Shown: positions 1-5,234 of the stretch, one piece after another
Numbering within the stretch: the stretch's first letter is position 1
Layout: every line of letters starts with the position of its first letter
NCBI GenBank assembly: GCA_021847625.1
Contig: JAJZQK010000099.1
Location: 1-8,964, forward strand
Direction: 5' to 3'
DNA: 8,964 nt
Source of the DNA: Chloroflexota bacterium
GTDB taxonomy: Bacteria > Chloroflexota > FW602-bin22 > JAMCYS01
Made by a program: the position numbers and the translations under genes
The notes under the pieces: generated by a model
Database searches by the model: none
What the model was told of the DNA's origin: nothing
What the model saw: only the letters and a program-made list of their open reading frames with translations

Positions 1-1
1 G

Positions 2-412
2 ATCAATCACGGCTCGGCCTCCGACGGCGACATCTTCGCGTACCGCTTCCAGCAGTACGGCCTCGGACCGACGATCGGCTCGCGCACCTGGGGCGGCGTT
101 CGCGGCTATTTCGCCCCGTTCACGCTCCTCGACGGCGGTTCCGAGGTCGTATCGGAACTCGCGATGTACGGACTGAATTCCAAGTGGGTGGTGGAGAACA
201 TCGGCGTGGTGCCCTCGATCCCGGTTCACGTCGACCCCGGGCTGCTCGCCCGGCACGATCGGGACACGCAGATCGAAGCGGCGGTGGCCGTGCTGCTGAA
301 GGAAATCGCGCGCCATCCGGTGGCGGTGCCGCCTCCCCCGCCGTGGCTGCCGGCCTTCCCGCAGCAGCCGACCTATCCGCCCTGTCCGGTGAGCCGCGGA
401 ACCTGTCAGTGA
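2..412 (+). CDS. Tricorn-type S41 serine protease, C-terminal fragment
   Basis: This is the last 136 residues of a protein whose beginning lies left of the window; the frame is open from base 2 to a TGA at 410-412. It resembles the C-terminal catalytic core of tricorn protease and its bacterial homologues, large oligomeric S41 peptidases that trim oligopeptides. Visible residue 7 is the Ser of an SDGD motif and residue 65 the Glu of a WVVEN motif. Their spacing of 58 equals that between the nucleophile Ser965 and the charge-relay Glu1023 of Thermoplasma tricorn, so both active-site residues in this part seem intact. The usual PD after VENxGV is PS here. The last 30 or so residues are Pro-rich (PPPPPWLPAFPQQP) with two late Cys, a plausible disordered tail. 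The stop lies one base from the stop of the convergent leftward ORF. Family assignment is fairly firm; the substrate is unknown. Confidence 0.82.
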   Translation: MNHGSASDGDIFAYRFQQYGLGPTIGSRTWGGVRGYFAPFTLLDGGSEVVSELAMYGLNSKWVVENIGVVPSIPVHVDPGLLARHDRDTQIEAAVAVLLKEIARHPVAVPPPPPWLPAFPQQPTYPPCPVSRGTCQ

Positions 413-413
413 A

Positions 414-1406
414 TCAGGACTGCGGAGCCGGCGTGCGCTGCGCGCCGGTTCCGGGCGGCTGAGCGAAATCGCGGTAGTAGCACATGAAGCCGCTCTGACA
501 CAGCTCGGGTTTGCCGCGCAGCCCTTGCGCGAACCCGGCCAGTGCGTGCTCGCCGGCGGCGCTGCGCGCGAGCGCCTGGCTCACCATCTCGACACTCTTC
601 AGCCGCCGCTCGAGCCGGCTCTCGCGGCCCGCGATCTTCACCGCGGCGACGCCTGCGGCCGCGAGCTGTGCCAGCGCGCACAGCCCGCAGGGGCCGAGCG
701 GCAACCCCTCGGGCGTGACGCTGAAGCCGCACGAAAACACGTACCACAGCCACTGGTCCCAGGCTGCGTCGTTGGACTGCAGCCGTTCGAGTTCCGGCGG
801 TTCGAGCCGCTGCCCGTCGGGGCGATGGTAGTCGTGACGGAACCGATCGAGACAGATCGGTCCGCCGAGCGCACCGGGCAGGTGCAGCGTGTGGCACGAG
901 CCCTCTTCGAACACGCAGCCGTCGTTGAGGATGAACGCTTCGATTTCTACGCCCGGCAGCGCGCGGCACAGGCCGTGGATCTCGCTCAGCGTCACGTGCC
1001 GCGGCAGGATCACCCGCGCCGCGCCGAGCTCCGCCGCGAGGGCCGCGGTCTCCCCGTTGTGGCACGCGGCCACCGAACTCAGATGCAGCCGCAGCGGCAG
1101 TTGGCGCTCTCCGAGCGCCGCCAGCAGCCCCAGATCACCGACGATCAGCGCATCGACGCCACTGGCCGCGACTTCATCGAGCATCGTGAGCAGGTCGTCC
1201 TCCGCTGCGGTCGCGCGGCGCACCCGCGGGAGCAGCGCCATGAGCGCCCCCGCCACATCAGGCTCGGCCCGCGTCAGCACCGCGACGTCGTAACCTAGCC
1301 GACTCGCGGTCACCGCAGCGAATGTCGCCCCGCCCCCGATCGTGTACCCGTCGCCGGCCAGGTCCTTGGTGACGTGGCCGATGACTAAGAATGTTGCCGA
1401 GGCCAC
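414..1406 (-). CDS. Chimeric ORF: PfkB kinase N-terminus joined to a U32-family Fe-S protein
   Basis: This 330-residue leftward ORF has two unrelated parts. Residues 1 to about 55 look like the first strand and nucleoside-binding start of a PfkB/ribokinase-family sugar kinase: LVIGHVTKD, GGGATFAAVTASRLG, VAVLTRAEPD. No other PfkB element follows, including the catalytic GAGD region. From about residue 68 (DDLLTMLDEVAASGVDALIVGDLGLL) to the end it is a peptidase-U32 family protein of the UbiU/YhbU/RlhA type. It has C164-x6-C171, the spacing of the first two 4Fe-4S ligands of UbiU (C169, C176), plus C185, C226, C240, C243, C303 and C309, and a KPELCQSGFMCYYRDF end. The U32 part lacks the first 60-100 residues such proteins normally have. 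The start is GTG at 1406, ten bases after the jag stop, with no Shine-Dalgarno that I can see. Neither half looks able to work as its named family, though the U32 half might keep a cluster. Confidence 0.7.
   Translation of the reverse strand: MASATFLVIGHVTKDLAGDGYTIGGGATFAAVTASRLGYDVAVLTRAEPDVAGALMALLPRVRRATAAEDDLLTMLDEVAASGVDALIVGDLGLLAALGERQLPLRLHLSSVAACHNGETAALAAELGAARVILPRHVTLSEIHGLCRALPGVEIEAFILNDGCVFEEGSCHTLHLPGALGGPICLDRFRHDYHRPDGQRLEPPELERLQSNDAAWDQWLWYVFSCGFSVTPEGLPLGPCGLCALAQLAAAGVAAVKIAGRESRLERRLKSVEMVSQALARSAAGEHALAGFAQGLRGKPELCQSGFMCYYRDFAQPPGTGAQRTPAPQS
1205..1259 (-). other. Probable PfkB/U32 junction
   Basis: The change from PfkB-like to U32-like protein falls between about residue 50 (end of LTRAEPD) and residue 68 (start of DDLLTMLDEV) of the ORF. 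The residues between (VAGALMALLPRVRRAT) could belong to either side. By hand count, A/T third codon positions are 10 of 50 before and 11 of 60 after, so codon composition does not place the join. I see no repeat or insertion-sequence end here. It may be a genuine deletion or fusion, or an assembly join between two genomes. Confidence 0.5.
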
Positions 1407-1416
1407 GAAGGAGCGA

Positions 1417-2094
1417 CTACTTTCTGGGCATTATGACGACTTTGCGCTCGGCGTCCTCGCCGATGCTCTGCGTCATGACATGCGGGTCTTCGTTGAGCGT
1501 CATGTGAATGATCCGCCGCTCGTGGGGCGGCATCGCTTCCAGCGTCACCGCCTGATTAGTAACCCGCACTCGTTCGGCCATCCGTTGGGCCAGGCTTTTG
1601 AGCGATTCCTCGCGCCGCAGTCGATAGCTCTCGACATCCACCCCCACCCGGGCGAAACGGCGCAGCTGCCGGCTTATGATCAGGTTCGTGATGAATTGCA
1701 GGGATGAAAGCGTCTCACCACGCCGGCCGATGAGGATGCCCAGGTCATCGCCGTGGATGTCGAGGACGGCAGGCACCGACTGGCCGTCGGCGTCTGGTAC
1801 GGTCGACCGCACGGTGACCTCGGCGTCGATCTTCATTGCCCGCAGTAGGTTCTCGAGCACCTCGACGCCGAGCGCCACCACCTCTTCATCCGTCGCTTCC
1901 GGCTGCTCCTCCTCTTCTTCCGCGGAGATGGGCGTCACTAGGATGCGGGCCTCTTCCCCGCCGATTCCCAGGATGCCCCGGCTCCCCTCGGAGAGGATGC
2001 TGATGAGCACCTCGTCACGTTCCTTGCCTAGCTTTGCCAGCGCCAACTTGATTGCTTCTTCAACTGTCTTGGCGCTAACCTCAAGGCTTTCCAC
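1417..2094 (-). CDS. jag: Jag/KhpB RNA-binding protein (KH and R3H domains)
   Basis: Jag (SpoIIIJ-associated protein, KhpB) is a cytoplasmic RNA-binding protein. With KhpA it binds many transcripts and affects cell elongation and division in Firmicutes, and it is usually encoded next to yidC, as here. At 225 residues the domain order is complete. A Jag-N domain covers residues 1-50 (EVSAKTVEEAI, GILGIGG). An acidic linker follows at about 58-72, then a KH domain at about 100-155 with GxxG as GRRG at 123-126. An R3H domain near the C-terminus carries the R-x3-H signature at R193-H197 (HERRIIH). The start is GTG at 2094, supported by GGAGG six bases upstream that lies in the 16-base gap after the yidC stop. 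That spacing points to co-transcription with yidC. Base composition is lower in GC than in the flanking metabolic genes, which is common for core genes. Confidence 0.95.
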   Translation of the reverse strand: MESLEVSAKTVEEAIKLALAKLGKERDEVLISILSEGSRGILGIGGEEARILVTPISAEEEEEQPEATDEEVVALGVEVLENLLRAMKIDAEVTVRSTVPDADGQSVPAVLDIHGDDLGILIGRRGETLSSLQFITNLIISRQLRRFARVGVDVESYRLRREESLKSLAQRMAERVRVTNQAVTLEAMPPHERRIIHMTLNEDPHVMTQSIGEDAERKVVIMPRK

Positions 2095-2110
2095 TAATCG
2101 CCTCCGATGT

Positions 2111-3145
2111 TCAACCCTTACGTTTCTTGCGCTTCGGCTTACTCTGGCCCTTCGCGCGGGCTATCGATTCGTCCATGTTCTGCGAAGAGTCATCAGCCGT
2201 GTAGTCTCCCCCCTCCTTCGGGTCTGGATCCAGCGTGTAGATGCGGATCCCGTTCTTCTCCACGGAGGAGGCCTGGTCTAGTATGCGTGCCCCGGCCCAA
2301 CGGCCGTTGCCGCCTGCCGCCCGGTCGGTCTGCGGCTCTTTCAACTCCGGCTCGGCAATCTCAGCCTTGCCAGACTTATCCAACGTCGCCACCGCGTTCT
2401 TGCCGGCGCTGCCGTTGCCTGCGCTGCCGTTCCCGCCGTTCACCAGCGCCGCGATCGGCGCCCCGACGGTCGCGGGGCTAAGGTTGCCCCAGCCCGTTAT
2501 GAACAACTGCTGGAAGAACTGGAATATGTTAGACGTCGCCCAGTACAGCACGAGCCCAGCAGGCACCTGGAAGGCGAAGAAGATCATCATGAGCGGCATC
2601 ATCATCTGCATCATGTTGTTCATGGTCTTCTGCTGCTGGTCGGCCGACGGCTGTGCCATCATCTTCTGGGTCAACCAAGTCGAGGCACCAGTGAACAGGG
2701 CTAGTATGTACGGAAATCCCTCTGGCTGGGCCAGGTTAGCAATCCACAGGAAGCCAGCGGCAAATTCCGTCGTGCCAGCCAGATGGAACAGCGCCTGATA
2801 AAGGGCGATCCACAACGGCATCTGAATCAACAAAGGCAGACAACCGCCCAACCCGGCCATGGGATTGACGCCATGCTCCTTGTAAAGCTTCTGCTGCTCT
2901 TCCATCAGCTTCTGGCGGTCGTTCCCGTGTTTCTTCTTCAGGGCGTCGAGGTGCGGCTTTAGCTGCGCTTGGCTTTGCTGCATCTGCCGCATCGATCTTG
3001 TGCTCTTGATACTGAGCGGCAGGAAGACCAAGCGCACCGCTACTGTGAACAGGATGATGGCGATGCCGTAGCTGCCGACGACCCCGTACAGAGCTACCAA
3101 CGCCTGGGTTATTAGTAAGATGAAATTCAGCCAAATATCACCCAA
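2111..3145 (-). CDS. yidC: YidC/Oxa1 membrane protein insertase with long C-terminal tail
   Basis: YidC inserts and folds inner-membrane proteins, alone or with SecYEG. The 344-residue protein is the short type without the large periplasmic P1 domain of Proteobacteria. The hydrophilic-groove Arg of the first conserved membrane segment is R38 (TVAVRLVFLPL). A charged cytoplasmic coiled hairpin follows at about 47-92, then membrane segments at about 97-120 (GCLPLLIQMPLWIALYQALF), 143-160 and 183-213, the last including PAGLVLYWATSN. After about residue 217 comes a tail of some 125 residues. It is Gly/Asn/Ser-rich (two NGSAG repeats), then acidic, and ends in the basic cluster KPKRKKRKG. Basic YidC tails of this kind are known to help ribosome binding, and I infer that role here. 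The start is TTG at 3145, chosen because an extended Shine-Dalgarno sits nine bases upstream. YidD lies directly upstream and jag downstream in the same transcript. Confidence 0.95.
   Translation of the reverse strand: MGDIWLNFILLITQALVALYGVVGSYGIAIILFTVAVRLVFLPLSIKSTRSMRQMQQSQAQLKPHLDALKKKHGNDRQKLMEEQQKLYKEHGVNPMAGLGGCLPLLIQMPLWIALYQALFHLAGTTEFAAGFLWIANLAQPEGFPYILALFTGASTWLTQKMMAQPSADQQQKTMNNMMQMMMPLMMIFFAFQVPAGLVLYWATSNIFQFFQQLFITGWGNLSPATVGAPIAALVNGGNGSAGNGSAGKNAVATLDKSGKAEIAEPELKEPQTDRAAGGNGRWAGARILDQASSVEKNGIRIYTLDPDPKEGGDYTADDSSQNMDESIARAKGQSKPKRKKRKG
2402..2431 (-). repeat. 15-bp tandem duplication inside yidC
   Basis: Two adjacent 15-base units (2402-2416 and 2417-2431) differ at one position. 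They encode two NGSAG repeats in the flexible tail of YidC. The 15-base period keeps the frame, which suggests simple slippage in a region with little structural constraint. Confidence 0.75.
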
Positions 3146-3154
3146 GCTGACGAG

Positions 3155-3163
3155 ACCTCCTTA
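3155..3163 (-). promoter_or_regulatory. Strong ribosome binding site for yidC overlapping the yidD stop
   Basis: Read leftward the bases are TAAGGAGGT, a full match to the 16S anti-Shine-Dalgarno core. The TAA is the stop codon of yidD and GGAGGT lies nine bases before the TTG start of yidC. The site decides the unusual TTG start and implies that ribosomes ending yidD can load directly onto yidC. Confidence 0.85.
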
Positions 3164-3370
3164 AGGAACCGGGTCGTAACCGCCCGGATGGAAGGGATTA
3201 CATCGGACCACTCTCTTGACGGCCATCCAGCCACCCTGGACGGCCCCGTACCGATCTACAGCTTCGTACGCGTAATGCGAACAGGTCGGATAGAAGCGGC
3301 AACTAGGAGGCGTAAGGGGGGAAACAAACCTCTGGTAGAGGTGTATCACACCCAATAGAGTTCTCTTCAT
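3161..3370 (-). CDS. yidD: YidD membrane protein insertion efficiency factor
   Basis: YidD is a small protein bound to the inner face of the membrane that aids insertion and folding of YidC substrates. The 69-residue product is full length for the family. It carries the family signature with conserved cysteines: [16 protein letters not shown] at residues 23-38, then [24 protein letters not shown] to the end. The N-terminal stretch ([19 protein letters not shown]) is the expected amphipathic membrane anchor. ATG at 3370 overlaps the rnpA stop in an ATGA arrangement, so translation is probably coupled to rnpA. The gene order rnpA-yidD-yidC is the standard bacterial one and supports the call. 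Confidence 0.96.
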   Translation of the reverse strand: MKRTLLGVIHLYQRFVSPLTPPSCRFYPTCSHYAYEAVDRYGAVQGGWMAVKRVVRCNPFHPGGYDPVP

Positions 3371-3780
3371 TGCTTCCGCGATCTTACTCGCCCTCCCTCC
3401 AGCTGGTGCTCAGTCGGTCCTCTATCCTCTTCCCAACCCTCGGCGGGCAACACAAGACGTGCCCGCTGCAGAAGCTGCGCGACCGCCGCCACCACCTCCG
3501 GGTACGCGGCACTCGCGATAGGAGCACGCGCGATCAGCACCAAATCATATCCCACCTTTAACATGGGAAGACGCGGCCGGATTGCTTCTCGCAACCGGCG
3601 TTTCACGTGGTTACGGGCAACGGCCTTGCCGATACGCTTTCCTACCGAAAAACCGACACGGGTTACGCCCTCCTGGTTGGGAAGGGCGTAAAGCACCAGA
3701 AGCGGATGCGCCCAGGAGCGGCCTCCGCTGCGAACGCGCTTGAATTGGGCGTCCGTCCTGAGGCGATGCCGCCTGCGCAT
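3367..3780 (-). CDS. rnpA: Ribonuclease P protein component
   Basis: RnpA is the small basic protein subunit of RNase P. It helps the catalytic RNA bind precursor tRNA and cut the 5' leader. The 137-residue product has the N-terminal [15 protein letters not shown] segment, the central strand LVLYALPN, and [13 protein letters not shown] followed by the RNR signature helix [14 protein letters not shown] at about residues 55-68. GYDLVLIAR at 78-86 is the usual last strand. About 20 hydrophilic residues at the C-terminus exceed the core fold and look disordered. The ATG start is six bases after the rpmH stop with no clear Shine-Dalgarno, so expression probably depends on coupling from rpmH. Its stop overlaps the yidD start by four bases. 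Confidence 0.96.
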   Translation of the reverse strand: MRRRHRLRTDAQFKRVRSGGRSWAHPLLVLYALPNQEGVTRVGFSVGKRIGKAVARNHVKRRLREAIRPRLPMLKVGYDLVLIARAPIASAAYPEVVAAVAQLLQRARLVLPAEGWEEDRGPTEHQLEGGRVRSRKQ

Positions 3781-3786
3781 AACAAC

Positions 3787-3927
3787 TTAAACGACCGTCA
3801 GCTTGCGGCGTCCCTTTTGCCTGCGCATTCTTATGACTGCTCGACCGCCGCGGGAGCTCATTCGCTTCAAGAAGCCGTGCTCGCGCCGGCGGGGTATGCT
3901 CTTAGGCTGGTAAGTCCGTTTGACCAA
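3787..3927 (-). CDS. rpmH: Large ribosomal subunit protein bL34
   Basis: This is a 46-residue, very basic protein of the 50S subunit, recognised directly from the sequence. It begins (M)[18 protein letters not shown], continues with a [24 protein letters not shown] core and ends TVV before TAA at 3787-3789. The N-terminal KRTYQP and the GRAVIxxRRxKGRxxL helix are the L34 signatures. I place the start at TTG (3925-3927), which gives M-V-K-R-T-Y. A GGAG motif lies about nine bases upstream, and no in-frame ATG exists upstream before the promoter. It is the first gene of the leftward operon, with a leader of about 38 bases below the consensus promoter. rnpA follows six bases after the stop. Confidence 0.95.
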   Translation of the reverse strand: MVKRTYQPKSIPRRREHGFLKRMSSRGGRAVIRMRRQKGRRKLTVV

Positions 3928-3971
3928 CTGAGAAATCTCCAACTCATCGAAAATTATGGTCGCGCCCGTAG

Positions 3972-4000
3972 ATTATAGCCTGTTTGCCCACACCTGTCAA
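3972..4000 (-). promoter_or_regulatory. Perfect consensus sigma70 promoter for the rpmH operon
   Basis: Read leftward, TTGACA (4000-3995) and TATAAT (3977-3972) are separated by exactly 17 bases. Both hexamers are full matches to the housekeeping sigma consensus. Transcription should begin near 3965-3967 and yield a leader of about 38 bases before the rpmH TTG. Strong promoters are expected for ribosomal protein genes, and a match this complete in high-GC DNA is very unlikely by chance. Confidence 0.93.
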
Positions 4001-4289
4001 CGAAGATAACCGTCCTACCAGGCAAGCCCAACGGCCACGCGACACCGGTCCACGCAGGCAGGAGGGCATGTCAGCGCAAGCGCGCCCATTCGCCCGCGCG
4101 AAACCGCTGGTTCATAGGGTTCGAAGAAGAGGGGCAGCCGCTTCGGGCACCATCATACGGGTGGACGGGTCCTCACCGCGGAGGACGCGGAGAGAGTCTG
4201 GCCAGGACCGCGGGGGACAAGCTCCCCGCGCTACAGGCTGCTCTGCACCCTCCGCGGTTAGCCCGACTCACTCCGCGTGACTGCTGTCA
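4001..4289. other. Non-coding region upstream of the rpmH operon
   Basis: Together with the promoter this spans about 360 bases without a credible gene. It contains the inverted-repeat element at 4172-4261. It also has a small hairpin with GTGAC/GTCAC arms at 4277-4290, directly after the stop of the leftward SDR. I looked for a tRNA, an SRP RNA and DnaA boxes (TTATNCACA) and saw none. The oriC/dnaA region often found beside rpmH is therefore absent here. Short open frames in this stretch have no recognisable protein features. Confidence 0.6.
4172..4261. repeat. Inverted-repeat element with internal hairpin
   Basis: Arms ACCGCGGAGGACGCGGAG (4175-4192) and, on the other strand, ACCGCGGAGGGTGCAGAG (4258-4241) match at 15 of 18 positions, with one further G-T pair possible. 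Between them lies a tight hairpin: CGCGGGG at 4209-4215, an eight-base loop, and CCCCGCG at 4224-4230. The arms resemble the ACCGC(A/G)GAGGACGC(A/G)GAGA sequence that I recall as a widely dispersed intergenic repeat in environmental bacterial genomes. Copy number in this genome cannot be seen from the window. There is no coding content and no T-run, so I call it a repeat rather than a terminator. Confidence 0.7.
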
Positions 4290-5039
4290 CTAATGGAAGA
4301 CGCGCCCGCCGTCGACGACGATGGTCTGGCCGGTAGTACTATCGCTACGAATGAAGGCCAGCACCTGCGCCGCCACGTCGGCCTTGTCCGTGAAGCGACC
4401 GGTCAACGCGCTCAGCCGCGCCTTCTCCGCGTACTCCGGGTCGAGGTTCGCCGTTGCGCGCGTCCCCTCCATCGTGCCCGGGGCGGCGCAGTTCACCAGC
4501 ACGTGGGGAGCGAGGGCCACCGCCATGCACTTCGTGAGGTGAACCAGGGCCGCCTTCGAAACCGAGTAGGCGATGCTGCTGCCGATGGGGTGGAACCCGG
4601 CGACGGAGGCTATGTTCACGATGCGCCCGCGCTCCTGGCGGCGCATCGTCGGCGCCACCGCCTTGCAGCACAAGAACGGGCCCGTGGCGTTGACGCCAAT
4701 TATCTTCTGCCACAGGTCCAGCGTGAGCGAGTCGAGGTCTTGATAGGGGACCCATTTATTGAAGGCCGCGTTGTTGACGAGGATATCCACCCGGCCGAAT
4801 TCCGCCAGCACGCGCTCGACCATCGCCTTCACGGCGTTCTCGTCTGCCACGTCCGCCCGCACGGCAAGGGCCCGCGGGCCCAGCGCGCTCAGCTCCCGAG
4901 CCACGTCCGCCGCGGCTTCCTGCGACCTGGCGTAGACGACGGCCACGTGGGCCCCCGCGCCCGCCAGCGCCAGGCCGATCTCCCGGCCCAGCGCACCGCT
5001 GCCGCCGGTGACTATGGCGACCGATCCTCGTGACTCCAT
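4290..5039 (-). CDS. SDR-family oxidoreductase, FabG-like
   Basis: This is a classical short-chain dehydrogenase/reductase of 249 residues, the normal length. The cofactor loop TGGSGALG is at residues 11-18. Arg38 after the second strand (YARS) suggests NADP(H) preference. D63, the NNAA motif at 89-92 and the catalytic set N117, S145, Y158 and K162 are all present, with the usual 13-residue Ser-Tyr spacing. It ends TGQTIVVDGGRVFH, typical of FabG/glucose-dehydrogenase-like members. The reaction is NAD(P)-dependent oxidation of an alcohol or reduction of a ketone, and the substrate cannot be read from sequence. ATG at 5039 has GGAG seven bases upstream. It follows the DnaB-like gene on the same strand after 194 hairpin-rich bases. 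I see no clear promoter of its own, so co-transcription is possible but unproven. Confidence 0.9.
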   Translation of the reverse strand: MESRGSVAIVTGGSGALGREIGLALAGAGAHVAVVYARSQEAAADVARELSALGPRALAVRADVADENAVKAMVERVLAEFGRVDILVNNAAFNKWVPYQDLDSLTLDLWQKIIGVNATGPFLCCKAVAPTMRRQERGRIVNIASVAGFHPIGSSIAYSVSKAALVHLTKCMAVALAPHVLVNCAAPGTMEGTRATANLDPEYAEKARLSALTGRFTDKADVAAQVLAFIRSDSTTGQTIVVDGGRVFH

Positions 5040-5113
5040 CTGCTCGCTCCCTCCCAGAACACGCCCCCAACCAACCGCGGGGGTGGCGCTCCGTGGACGC
5101 CCGATAACCCGTA

Positions 5114-5168
5114 GGGGCGGACGGCCTCTGTCCGCCCCGGGGCCGGCAGCAAGCAGGCACCTGCCGGC
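5114..5168. repeat. Pair of adjacent perfect hairpins
   Basis: The first hairpin has arms GGGGCGGAC (5114-5122) and GTCCGCCCC (5130-5138) with a seven-base loop. The second has arms GCCGGCAG (5142-5149) and CTGCCGGC (5161-5168) with an 11-base loop. The first, preceded by GTA, looks like the GTAGGGGCG(G/A)-type palindromes that I recall as dispersed repeats between genes in many Chloroflexota and other environmental genomes. The pair lies between the DnaB-like gene and the SDR, where it could act as a transcription barrier or RNA stabiliser. Neither strand has a T-run after it. Confidence 0.7.
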
Positions 5169-5217
5169 GCCGTTCTTACCCAGCGTTCGCGGCCGTTAGG
5201 CTATGCGGAACTCCTCC

Positions 5218-5234
5218 GCCCCCGCGCCGGGGGC
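5218..5234 (-). terminator. GC-rich hairpin abutting the stop of the DnaB-like gene
   Basis: Arms GCCCCC (5218-5223) and GGGGGC (5229-5234) with a five-base loop begin inside the stop codon of the leftward gene. The stem is very stable but no T-run follows leftward, so it may be a weak or factor-aided terminator, or a 3'-end stabiliser. Confidence 0.35.

Noticed and set aside
525..1298. 257-residue rightward open frame opposite the U32 part
   Set aside because: Arg/Gln/His-rich shadow frame. I considered it as an alternative to the chimeric ORF, but it has no family features, whereas the opposite strand has clear PfkB and U32 motifs.
4001..4012. Possible DnaA box near rpmH
   Set aside because: The leftward string TTATCTTCG misses the TTATNCACA consensus in the conserved CACA part and stands alone.
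4090..4130. Possible tRNA T-arm (GGTTCATAGGGTTCGAA)
   Set aside because: The GGTTCGAA-like string has no matching acceptor, D or anticodon stems around it.
3984..4280. 98-residue open frame in the region upstream of rpmH
   Set aside because: It overlaps the rpmH promoter and the inverted-repeat element, is low-complexity Arg/Pro-rich and shows no ribosome site or domain.
4293..5033. 246-residue rightward open frame opposite the first SDR
   Set aside because: It mirrors the SDR almost exactly and carries only shadow composition, while the SDR has its full catalytic set.
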